Shown here: positions 15,471 through 22,954 of the stretch, in pieces
Layout: every line of letters starts with the position of its first letter
Position numbering within the stretch: the stretch's first letter is position 1
Source: UMGS1851 sp900555605
GTDB lineage: Bacteria > Bacillota > Clostridia > UBA1212 > UBA1255
Reading direction: 5' to 3'
Assembly: GCA_902472555.1 (NCBI GenBank)
Contig: CABROF010000007.1
Location: 1 to 50,630 of the forward strand
Length of the DNA: 50,630 nucleotides
Translations under genes and position numbers: made by a program
Notes under the pieces: generated by a model
The model's database searches: none
Told to the model about the DNA's origin: nothing
What the model saw: the letters and a program-made list of their open reading frames with translations, nothing else

Positions 15471-15989
15471 TTACTCGTCTTTCGTATCGGAATTCTCCTC
15501 GTCGTATGCAAACGAATCATCTTCGTCGTCGGAATTCTCATCATCATATGCATCGTCATATTCTTCATCATCGGGTTCTTCCGTCACAGGCGCGGGTTTC
15601 GGGTCCAAATTAATAACAAACTGGCCCAAATACAGAATGCAGAATATCATAATTGCAACGATCTGCTTTTCAGCAAAGAGGCCGGCAAACATGTGGAGCA
15701 TCAGGAACACAACAGCAGCTGCAAACAAAACTAATTTTACAATTGTCAGAATCAGGTACTTTTTCTCTTTCAGCTTCACACGATTGTCAATCAGCGGAAA
15801 AACGATATCAATCAGCGCGATTGATATCAGCGCAAGGGGCATTGCGATGCTGGATAAAACATTGGATAAAGAACCGGGCGTTTCACTGCTTTCTCCCGGG
15901 AATATATTAAACGCAGCCAGAAGAATAATGACCAAAGAAACCATAAGAACAATTGAAAATATGTTCGTCAGCAAGTTTTTATGTTTCAT
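15471..15989 (-). CDS. Small membrane protein with acidic C-terminal tail
   Basis: 172 residues. I do not recognise a family. There are four likely membrane helices (about residues 8-30, 44-66, 80-100 and 104-126), followed by a roughly 45-residue cytoplasmic-type tail made almost only of Asp, Glu, Ser and Tyr with two similar units (DDENSDDEDDSFAYD, DEENSDTKDE). The tail starts with PKPAPVTEEP. No enzymatic motif is visible. It stands alone between the prfC terminator and hisS on the minus strand, with GGAGGC upstream of the ATG. The acidic tail could bind cations or a basic partner; this is only a suggestion. Confidence 0.7.
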   Translation of the reverse strand: MKHKNLLTNIFSIVLMVSLVIILLAAFNIFPGESSETPGSLSNVLSSIAMPLALISIALIDIVFPLIDNRVKLKEKKYLILTIVKLVLFAAAVVFLMLHMFAGLFAEKQIVAIMIFCILYLGQFVINLDPKPAPVTEEPDDEEYDDAYDDENSDDEDDSFAYDEENSDTKDE

Positions 15990-16096
15990 TTTACAGCCTC
16001 CATCATATGAATTCCTTCATATTTTATAGTGATTTCCGCATTTTGTCAAATAATATTTTGGAATTTGCTTAAGCTTTTACAGGATCGCTTCCGCCG

Positions 16097-17440
16097 TCAA
16101 ACAAGCTGCAGCTGCTGAAGAAATTCTGCCGGTGTCCGAACGGAAAATTGTTGGCCGGTCTTCATATTTTTAATTTTTACCGTACCGCTCTGCCGTTCGT
16201 CCTCCCCTACCGCAGCCGCGTAGGGAATCCCCAATTTATCGGCATAAGCAAACTTTTTCCCCATCTTTCCCTCATTTAAATATACCTCGGTGGAAACGCC
16301 CGCATTCCGGAACTGCGCCGCTATTTCCAACGTATAGGAAAGCGTGTCCTGCATGGGAATAAACAAAAGCTGTGTCGGCGTACACCGGCCGCCGTTATGC
16401 AAAATCCCCGCTTCGTTCAGCTGGTAGAACAGTCGGGACAGGCCAATGGAAATCCCGACGCCCGGCAGCGTCTGCTTTGTATAATGAGAGGCCAGTTCAT
16501 CATAGCGTCCGCCGGAGCAAATACTGCCCAGCTGCGGGTAATCGTTCAGATAGGTCTCATAGACGGTTCCCGTATAATAATCTAGGCCTCTTGCGATTTT
16601 CAGATTCAGGCGGAAGCATTCCTGAGGAACGCCGAATGCAGCGATATGCGAACACACTGCTTCCAATTCCGCCAACCCCTCCCGATACTGCGGATGGTCG
16701 ATGGGAAAAGCTTGAAGTGCCTGTAAAATATCGGAGGGCAGACCGGAAAGCGATATAAAGTCCATCACTGCATCAATCCTATGCGCCGGCATATAAGCGG
16801 CCAGCTCTTTTCGTACCGCTTCAGGACCGACTTTATCGAGTTTGTCAACAATCCGCAGCACTTCCGCAGGATTGTTGATTTCACAATGCGTAAAAAATCC
16901 GTTCAGCAGCTTTCTGTTGTTGATCATAATGGTAAAATTGCCGAATCCCAAGGCACGGAAAGTGGAATAGATCACGCTCACGATTTCTCCGTCATTAATC
17001 ACCGAAAGCGCTCCGTTTCCGATAATATCAATATCACATTGATAAAATTCGCGGAATCTTCCCTTCTGCGGTTTTTCTCCCCGGTACACCTTGCCGATAT
17101 GATATCTGCGGAAAGGAAAGGTCAATTCATTGTAATGCTGGGCAACATACCGTGCAAGCGGCACCGTCAGGTCAAACCGGAGCGCCATATCATTGTCCCC
17201 TTTCGTAAAGCGATATATCTGTTTTGCTGTATCTCCGCCGCTTTTCGCCAATAAAACCTCAGATTTCTCAATAACAGGCGTGTCCAGCGGAATAAAGCCA
17301 TAGCTTTCAAACGTCTGCTTAATCGTATCCAGCATTTGCGTAAACAGCATTTGTTCTGCCGGAAGCAATTCCATAAATCCGGAAAATACAGAAGGGGTGA
17401 CAATATTTCTTTTGTTTTCGGTTACAGCATTCGGTTCCAT
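16097..17440 (-). CDS. hisS: Histidine--tRNA ligase (divergent motif-1 subgroup)
   Basis: 447 residues, class II synthetase charging tRNA-His. Catalytic features are present: motif 2 (RYHIGKVYRGEKPQKGRFRE), the histidine-specific GLDYYTGTVYE, motif 3 (GGRYDELAS...GVGISIGLSRL) and a C-terminal anticodon-binding domain (about 350-447, EVYLNEGKMGKKFAYADKLG). The N-terminus reads SGFMELLPAEQ where most bacterial HisRS have PRGTxDxxP, which marks a less common subgroup. The gene starts 98 bases after tRNA-Lys, with the tRNA terminator between them. The leader is too short for a T-box. A HisZ-like regulatory paralogue is unlikely because the catalytic motifs are kept. Confidence 0.93.
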   Translation of the reverse strand: MEPNAVTENKRNIVTPSVFSGFMELLPAEQMLFTQMLDTIKQTFESYGFIPLDTPVIEKSEVLLAKSGGDTAKQIYRFTKGDNDMALRFDLTVPLARYVAQHYNELTFPFRRYHIGKVYRGEKPQKGRFREFYQCDIDIIGNGALSVINDGEIVSVIYSTFRALGFGNFTIMINNRKLLNGFFTHCEINNPAEVLRIVDKLDKVGPEAVRKELAAYMPAHRIDAVMDFISLSGLPSDILQALQAFPIDHPQYREGLAELEAVCSHIAAFGVPQECFRLNLKIARGLDYYTGTVYETYLNDYPQLGSICSGGRYDELASHYTKQTLPGVGISIGLSRLFYQLNEAGILHNGGRCTPTQLLFIPMQDTLSYTLEIAAQFRNAGVSTEVYLNEGKMGKKFAYADKLGIPYAAAVGEDERQSGTVKIKNMKTGQQFSVRTPAEFLQQLQLV

Positions 17441-17497
17441 CGCTTATCCTCCAAGATGATATACGGCTTATGATTGATATCCTTGCTTTATGATTGC

Positions 17498-17526
17498 AAA
17501 AAAGCCTGTCATCGGATGACAGGCTT
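17498..17526 (-). terminator. Terminator of tRNA-Lys
   Basis: A perfect 11-bp stem, 17502-17512 with 17516-17526, three-base loop, followed on the minus strand by a T-run. It lies just after the tRNA 3' end. Confidence 0.88.
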
Positions 17527-17537
17527 ACATTGCATTT

Positions 17538-17613
17538 TGGTGACCCATCGGAGGCTCGAACTCCGGACACCCTGATTAAAAGCCAGGTGCTCTACCGACT
17601 GAGCTAATGGGTC
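17538..17613 (-). tRNA. tRNA-Lys (anticodon UUU)
   Basis: 76 bases including an encoded CCA (17538-17540). The acceptor stem GACCCAT pairs with ATGGGTC, the D arm is AGCTCAGTCGGTAGAGC, and the anticodon loop CTTTTAA sits between CCTGG and TCAGG. The T arm holds GTTCGAGCC. The anticodon TTT gives lysine. It has its own consensus promoter and terminator. Confidence 0.96.
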
Positions 17614-17654
17614 AATCACCTGCGGAATTTCATCTGAAAATTCCGTACCGACTT

Positions 17655-17683
17655 ATATTACAACAGCGTCCATAACTTGTCAA
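17655..17683 (-). promoter_or_regulatory. Promoter of tRNA-Lys
   Basis: Minus strand TTGACA (17678-17683), 17 bp, TAATAT (17655-17660), about 42 bases before the mature tRNA 5' end. Confidence 0.78.
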
Positions 17684-17752
17684 CACCTTTTTGAAAAAAT
17701 TTTCCGAAAAAATTGCGGTACATTTTGCATTCTCCCTGGCCGGATCAAAAAA

Positions 17753-17896
17753 GAAGGGACTGTAAAGAAACGGTTTCATAAAAAGCATTTTCGGGCTATT
17801 TGTTAGAAAATCCCCCGTCAAAAGCAAATTTTTACCTGCTTTTGACGGGGGTTATGTTGCATTTTTGATTGCAGAGCGTTTTTTTACAGCCCAATT
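17753..17896. repeat. MITE-like element 2 with terminal inverted repeats
   Basis: The ends 17753-17772 and 17877-17896 are inverted copies with the core GG(G/A)CTGTAAA(G/A)AAACG, 14 of 16 identical across the inner part. The 144-bp element carries an internal 15-bp hairpin. Ends and hairpin design match element 1 at 6128-6254 (both hairpins begin AAATCCC and carry an AAAA stretch). It abuts the 3' end of a surface-protein gene. The small frames inside show no coding character. Confidence 0.55.
17812..17851. terminator. Hairpin at the 3' end of the alpha-galactosidase operon
   Basis: A perfect 15-bp stem, CCCCCGTCAAAAGCA (17812-17826) with its complement (17837-17851), 10-base loop, followed on the minus strand by ATTTTCT. 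It is the internal hairpin of MITE-like element 2 and lies 63 bases after the last gene of the operon. Confidence 0.7.
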
Positions 17897-17913
17897 CCGA
17901 TCTCAGATCATAT

Positions 17914-19251
17914 TTATGACGACTTTGTTCTTTTCCTTTTGAAAATAAAGACTGCCGCAATCCCTGCAGCCACCAGGGCGGCCGCCAATACAATCCATGT
18001 CCAGATAGGCGTGCTGCCGTCAGACTGCGCATCGTCAGCCGGCGCGGTTGCTGCCGCGGTCCGGCTGTCCGTTATTTGAGGCGCGGTTGCTGCTGCGGAC
18101 GGAGAAGTCGTTTCTCCATTCCCGGACGGCGTGCCGGCCGTTTTTTCCGGTGCGGGCGTGTACCCTTCTACTGCGGCATAAACAAGCTTTTCTGTGTCAT
18201 TTTGAGTGGAGACGACGGCACCGGCCCAAACAGCGACATCCCCCGAGATATCGTCAAGCGAATCCACCGCCAATGTCAGCATTTTAACATCTGTGATGTC
18301 CACCTGTATCGCGTATCCTGCAATGGCTTCTGTAATGGTTTCAGAACGATATAATTCTTCACCATCTCCGAGAACAACAAATTCAAAACTTGTTCCATGG
18401 ACGGACGTCAGTAAATCCGGCGATCCGATAACCGCTCCGAATTCTACATACCCCAGCCCGTTGATATTGACCTCGACGTACGAACTCCTGTTGCCGAGAC
18501 CTGCATGATAACTGAAGCCTTTAGAAAACGTATCCCCTTGATAGTAAATAGGCTCTCCGAAAATATCCGTATTTTTATAGACCTTCTCAGGGATTGTCGC
18601 ATCTGTGTAGCCGTTGAAGGCAGACCAAGTCATATCACTGATATAATCATGGGCTTTTTTTTCATTCGGGGAAGGTACCTCTGATGAAAACGCTTCCTTC
18701 AGCGACTCAACAGATAAGGCTGAAAGCTGTGCATCAGCAAAATCGCTGGAATCATAGGCTTCTGTATCCGCACCGGGCAAAACGGCAAGCTTAAGCTCCT
18801 TTGCATTTGTGATATCTACAAAAATCTTTTCCCCCGGGCCGTTTATCATTCTCTTTTCATACTTCAGCGCATTATCAGCAAAGACCTGAAAGATGACCTC
18901 TTTGTCTCCCACTGTATTTACGTCGTCCTTACCGATAACGGCGTAAAAGGATTGATACCCCATACCTGAGATATCATATATGGCATATGCCTCCTTTGCA
19001 TCCGGATGCATGCTGATGCCCTTGTCGTAAGATACGCCGGCGATTGTAATTCTTCCACCCAGTGAACACTCTGCATCATTTTTGATTTTTCCGTCGTTAA
19101 CGCCGGGATGGGCAAATTCGGACACCGGTGTCATATCGCTTAAATATGCGTCTTCCGCCATCACGGCACCGGAAGGTACAAGGATATAAGTCAGAAGTAT
19201 CGCGAAAACCATAATCGCAACAAAAAAGTTTGTTTTTAGGGATAAGTTCAT
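17914..19251 (-). CDS. Membrane-anchored surface protein with two NPCBM domains
   Basis: 445 residues. Signal peptide (1-32, cut after AVMA), NPCBM-like module 1 (about 36-185), NPCBM-like module 2 (about 205-355), a Thr/Ser/Pro/Ala linker, then a membrane helix (IWTWIVLAAALVAAGIAAV) and a basic stop (KRKRTK). Module signs are YLSDMTP, AGVSYDKGISMHPDA and FYAVIGKDDVN. NPCBM modules are known as carbohydrate-binding attachments of alpha-galactosidases. Here no catalytic domain is fused, so the protein would display binding sites on the membrane. It lies 22 bases after a paralogue and is the last gene of the GH36 operon. No cell-wall sorting motif is present, unlike the paralogue. Confidence 0.85.
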   Translation of the reverse strand: MNLSLKTNFFVAIMVFAILLTYILVPSGAVMAEDAYLSDMTPVSEFAHPGVNDGKIKNDAECSLGGRITIAGVSYDKGISMHPDAKEAYAIYDISGMGYQSFYAVIGKDDVNTVGDKEVIFQVFADNALKYEKRMINGPGEKIFVDITNAKELKLAVLPGADTEAYDSSDFADAQLSALSVESLKEAFSSEVPSPNEKKAHDYISDMTWSAFNGYTDATIPEKVYKNTDIFGEPIYYQGDTFSKGFSYHAGLGNRSSYVEVNINGLGYVEFGAVIGSPDLLTSVHGTSFEFVVLGDGEELYRSETITEAIAGYAIQVDITDVKMLTLAVDSLDDISGDVAVWAGAVVSTQNDTEKLVYAAVEGYTPAPEKTAGTPSGNGETTSPSAAATAPQITDSRTAAATAPADDAQSDGSTPIWTWIVLAAALVAAGIAAVFIFKRKRTKSS

Positions 19252-19273
19252 TCTTAATCACCTCATAATATGC

Positions 19274-20500
19274 TTATTCTGCATCTTGCACGAAAGTCCG
19301 CAGTAAATTCGTTTTCTTGCGTAAAAAGGTTGCAAGAGAGACAGACACAGCTGTAAAAACAAATAGGATCTGCACAGTACCGAGACAGCTTCCGGTTTCC
19401 GGTACGGTCGGTTCGACGGGGCTGGCCGCGCCGTGAATAAATTCATAGGTATCCGCACCTGTCGTCAGGACCGCACCTCCCCAGACTGCAACGTCGCCGC
19501 TATGTATCTCACCAGAATCAACCGCAAGCTTCAGAATTTTAACGCCGGTAATATCGACTTCGATCGTTTGTGTTTGAAAGCCTTCCGTTACATCTGCAGA
19601 CCGGTATAGCTCAACGCCGTCTCCAAGGATAACATAGTTAAAATGCGTATCAACAAGATCAAGCGCAATCTCTGGGAAGCCTAAAACGACGCCGAGTTTG
19701 GTATAACCAAGTCCATTGATATTCAGTTCAACATAAGCGGCTCCGTTTCCGGGAAGCGCGTGCATGGAAATTCCCTTTTGGATCGTTTCTCCGCCGAAAG
19801 AGATCGGTGCGCCAAGAATATCAGTGTCCCTGAAAACTTTCTGCGTGACAGTTCCGTCTGTGAAGCCGTTAAAAGCCTCCCAAATCATATCGCTGACATA
19901 ATCAGCCGATTTTGCAGAATTCGGGGATTCCGGAATTTCCGGCTTTAAGGACTGCGTTGAGAAAAAAGCATCTGCAAAAGCGACGCTGCAGTAAGCTTCG
20001 TTTGCGCCTGTCGAAATTCCGTAGAGCTTGATCACATTTTTTCCCGTGATATCGAGGTAAACCTCTTCAGTAACATTCATGCCTAATGTTTTAACGAATA
20101 TTTCCTCATCATCTGCAAAAACTTTAAATTGAACGGGCGTTGTATCACCGCCTGCTCCATTCACATCGTCCTTGCCAATAATTGCGTGAAAGGTTTTGAA
20201 TTCTCTGCCGGTCAGATCATATAAAACATAACCGCCGTCATTTGCCAAATGAAAGCTGATGCCCTTGTCGTACGGTTTCCCGGCAATGGTAATTTTTCCT
20301 CCCGTTGAACATTCCGCATCGTTTTTGACTTGCCCGCCGTTTACACCGCTATGGGCGTGTACCTCCGACGGCGTCAAGTCGCTTAAATATGTTTCACCTG
20401 CCGCAAATACGGCACCCGGAAGCACGATTGTCTGGATCAGCGCCAAGATGATCAGTGCGGCACAAATTTTAATTCCTGCTTTTGTTTTCATTTTTGTCAC
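19274..20500 (-). CDS. Surface protein with two NPCBM domains and a sortase-type C-terminus (VPETG)
   Basis: 408 residues, paralogue of the downstream gene. Signal peptide 1-33, two NPCBM-like modules (about 37-185 and 203-350: YLSDLTPSEVHAHSG, AGKPYDKGISFHLA, FHAIIGKDDVNGAGG, AFNGFTDGTV, VELNINGLGYTKLGVVLG). The C-terminus has VPETG (366-370), a hydrophobic stretch and RKK, the layout of sortase substrates, with an extra 12-residue tail after the charges. No sortase gene is in the window. It starts 53 bases after the GH36 gene with GAGGTG upstream, so binding protein and enzyme are co-transcribed. Galactoside binding is inferred from the NPCBM family and operon. Confidence 0.85.
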   Translation of the reverse strand: MTKMKTKAGIKICAALIILALIQTIVLPGAVFAAGETYLSDLTPSEVHAHSGVNGGQVKNDAECSTGGKITIAGKPYDKGISFHLANDGGYVLYDLTGREFKTFHAIIGKDDVNGAGGDTTPVQFKVFADDEEIFVKTLGMNVTEEVYLDITGKNVIKLYGISTGANEAYCSVAFADAFFSTQSLKPEIPESPNSAKSADYVSDMIWEAFNGFTDGTVTQKVFRDTDILGAPISFGGETIQKGISMHALPGNGAAYVELNINGLGYTKLGVVLGFPEIALDLVDTHFNYVILGDGVELYRSADVTEGFQTQTIEVDITGVKILKLAVDSGEIHSGDVAVWGGAVLTTGADTYEFIHGAASPVEPTVPETGSCLGTVQILFVFTAVSVSLATFLRKKTNLLRTFVQDAE

Positions 20501-20553
20501 CTCATAATAATTTTATATTTTTATTTTCCATTCGGACGTAAATCGTAATGCTG

Positions 20554-22731
20554 TTATGAATGATTTGAGCTTCTTTCAATTTTGATGAGCGTTGCGCTCT
20601 TTGCCTCCGGCAGTACCACTGTAAAGCCGTTTTCAAGTAGTTCTGCTCCGGTAAAGGTTCCGCCGCAGTTGCCGTTAAAGTCAGTCAGAATATAGTGGTC
20701 CTGCGCATTCAGCCCTTTTAGCTGAAATTTCATCGCACTGTCGTGGTTATCCGCATGACGAGACATCTGTATAAAGCCGCCGCCCTTTTCAGGATCAAAA
20801 AACATCCACCCCGCCCAATCCTTCTCACTGGCAGACCATTTTGTCAGCGGATAATAGTCGGCATAGAAAAATTCGCCAAGACTATTGTGCCAATCCTGAT
20901 AAGCTTTTAGGAACTCTCTGTCCGCAGTCTGATCAGCTCTCGGATTGATACAAAAAACTACCATCGGAGCAAAATGGCTGAGAAGCATATATGGATCAGG
21001 ATCCATTGTCATATCGGAGGTGCCCCAGTTTTTAAAATAAGGAAACCACTTATATATCGACTGGTTAACTCCGCCGATCTGTGCCGTACCATATGTATAA
21101 AAATCCGAAAGATGCAGCGGAACAGCCCGCCTCATGGAGGTGAGGTCATTTCGGCGGCCGCCGGAAGCACATGAATCAATCATCATATCCGGATATCGTT
21201 CAATCAGGTTATCCCAAAATTTCAAATGTCCCTGTATATAGAGATTTTCCGTTATACCGCGCCTGTCTTCCGTATCGTTTGACGTCCACGCGCTGAGAGG
21301 CGGAACATTAAAATCTTCACGGTATAAAGCAGCACCGCTTTCATCTATAACAGAGGAGACCTTATTTGTCATCCAGTCAACCGCTTCGGGAACACCAAAA
21401 TTGACAAAGCAACAATTATGTTCAGAAGGCAGAAGCCATTCCTTTCTGATTGTGGAACCGTCATCTTTTAAGTCAGCCGGATTTAATCCGAAACGCTCCG
21501 GTTCAAACCACAAAAGGCTTTTACCGCCGATGGACTGCATTTTTTCTGTGATTTTTTTGAGGCTGGACGGGAATCGGTTTGTATCCACAGTCCAGGTGCC
21601 TGTGAAACTGTAATCCGGCACTTCTTTACAGGAGTTGCCTGCAAAATCTATAAAATACCAGCCGGCATCCATCCACCAGTAGTCAAGATCAATACCAAGT
21701 CTTTCATATACGGAAATATTATTCAGTTCAATTCGTTCGCTGGTCAGGGTCATACAGGCGTTGCCTGACCATCCCGCAAACGCCGGCTCCAAAAGTCCGC
21801 CGTTTACCTGCCGCATGTTGCAGTCAATAAACCATCCTCGCCAAATATTCGCCGCACGATCTTCATCTCTTCCATCATAGAGAACAAACGCAATCAAAGG
21901 CATTTGAATGGTCTCCTCCGGGTTGAGATAAGCTTCAAAGGTCTGCTGTCCGGCCTTGAAAACAGTGTCGCTGCCATGCCTTGTAAAAGAAGCTTTCCAC
22001 TGGCCCGGCCATCCGACGGCAATGAGGGCACCGCCATCTCCGTATTGAAAATCGTAATACGGAAAACACGTATCAGTGGGTCTGCCGCCGACAGAAGCAA
22101 ATTCAGTAGGACCTTCCGGCAGCTGTATAGTATAAGGCTGATAGTTCATGACCTGTCCGTCCTCCGTACCGATATCCGGATTCACGGCATCTCCGACAAG
22201 TCCGTTTAATACGGCATTTTCACCGGAAAGAACAACATCCGCCGCATGGATCTCGGCAATAACAGGCGATTTGCTTCCGCCAGTATTTTTGAAATATCCT
22301 GTCCATTCAAAAGCTGCATAGTTCGGATAAAAAGCACAATCTAAAGTTAGCTCCAGTCCCGAAGTGTGCATGAGGACCAGCAGTGTACCCTGCTTTTGTC
22401 CTATGGTTCTTGTTTCAGCCTTAATTAAAGAAAAATCCGAACCAAGACCATGATAATATGTCTCGCCGATTTTAAAGCTGATCGGAAAGGTCGATAGATC
22501 ATTCATAAACCCTTTGTAAATCTGAATTGCCCGTTCCTTTTCAGCCTCTGTCGCATGTGTCTGTATTTTCTCAAACTGGATTTCTTGTATAATCTTCCCG
22601 GTAATCACAGGATCCTGCGTTGTTCCGTTCCCTGTGCAGGAAGAAATCGCTCCCAATGAAAAAATCATAATCATAATCGCTGCGGTTTTTCTGATAACCG
22701 CCCTCCTTTTCACTTGTATTTCTGTATTCAA
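20554..22731 (-). CDS. GH36 alpha-galactosidase lipoprotein
   Basis: 725 residues, exported and lipid-anchored: basic start, hydrophobic core, lipobox ISSC with Cys32. It has an N-terminal beta-sandwich (about 60-300), a (beta/alpha)8 catalytic barrel (about 310-640) and a C-terminal beta domain. Catalytic residues are in place: nucleophile Asp473 in YREDFN and acid/base Asp529 in CASGGRRND; substrate-site text includes WWMDAGWY, LLWFEPERF and LSDFYTYG. It should release terminal alpha-galactose from oligosaccharides or glycans outside the cell. Most GH36 enzymes are cytoplasmic, so the lipoprotein form is notable. The start is TTG, seven bases after GGAGG. It heads the operon with the two NPCBM genes. 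Confidence 0.9.
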   Translation of the reverse strand: MNTEIQVKRRAVIRKTAAIMIMIFSLGAISSCTGNGTTQDPVITGKIIQEIQFEKIQTHATEAEKERAIQIYKGFMNDLSTFPISFKIGETYYHGLGSDFSLIKAETRTIGQKQGTLLVLMHTSGLELTLDCAFYPNYAAFEWTGYFKNTGGSKSPVIAEIHAADVVLSGENAVLNGLVGDAVNPDIGTEDGQVMNYQPYTIQLPEGPTEFASVGGRPTDTCFPYYDFQYGDGGALIAVGWPGQWKASFTRHGSDTVFKAGQQTFEAYLNPEETIQMPLIAFVLYDGRDEDRAANIWRGWFIDCNMRQVNGGLLEPAFAGWSGNACMTLTSERIELNNISVYERLGIDLDYWWMDAGWYFIDFAGNSCKEVPDYSFTGTWTVDTNRFPSSLKKITEKMQSIGGKSLLWFEPERFGLNPADLKDDGSTIRKEWLLPSEHNCCFVNFGVPEAVDWMTNKVSSVIDESGAALYREDFNVPPLSAWTSNDTEDRRGITENLYIQGHLKFWDNLIERYPDMMIDSCASGGRRNDLTSMRRAVPLHLSDFYTYGTAQIGGVNQSIYKWFPYFKNWGTSDMTMDPDPYMLLSHFAPMVVFCINPRADQTADREFLKAYQDWHNSLGEFFYADYYPLTKWSASEKDWAGWMFFDPEKGGGFIQMSRHADNHDSAMKFQLKGLNAQDHYILTDFNGNCGGTFTGAELLENGFTVVLPEAKSATLIKIERSSNHS

Positions 22732-22755
22732 ACAAACGCCTCCTTTGCTGTCTGA

Positions 22756-22779
22756 TGAGAATGTTTTATCATATTCTCA
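22756..22779 (-). promoter_or_regulatory. Candidate promoter and operator of the alpha-galactosidase operon
   Basis: Inverted repeat TGAGAAT (22756-22762) and ATTCTCA (22773-22779) with a 10-bp spacer. A minus-strand TATGAT -10 (22768-22773) lies across the spacer and right arm; the -35 is poor, as expected for an activator-dependent promoter. A further related half site, ATCTCAAAATA on the minus strand, lies just upstream (about 22794-22804). The PocR/AraC regulator encoded next door is the natural candidate. Confidence 0.5.
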
Positions 22780-22856
22780 AATAAAAAGTCTTATATTTTG
22801 AGATGAAATTTTTGAAAAAAACAGCTTTCTGCTTGTTGCGACACTGAAAAAGAAAA

Positions 22857-22886
22857 ATGCTGCAAAAATCTTTTGACTTTTACAGC
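22857..22886 (-). terminator. Terminator of the AraC-type regulator gene
   Basis: A 12-bp stem, 22859-22870 with 22875-22886 (two G:T pairs), four-base loop, followed on the minus strand by ATTTTTCTTTTTC. It separates the regulator transcript from the GH36 operon. Confidence 0.75.
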
Positions 22887-22954
22887 AAAATAGAAATTAA
22901 GCAGCTTTAATACGACCTATCCGGCAGTGCACCCAAAGTCTTCCGGATCATATG

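Noticed and set aside
17441..17535. T-box riboswitch upstream of hisS
   Set aside because: The space between the tRNA-Lys terminator and hisS is only about 60 bases, too short for a T-box, and no T-box core sequence is seen.
17630..17827. Open frame across MITE-like element 2 and the tRNA promoter
   Set aside because: It is composed of repeat ends, a hairpin arm and promoter sequence, lacks a ribosome site and shows no recognisable protein.
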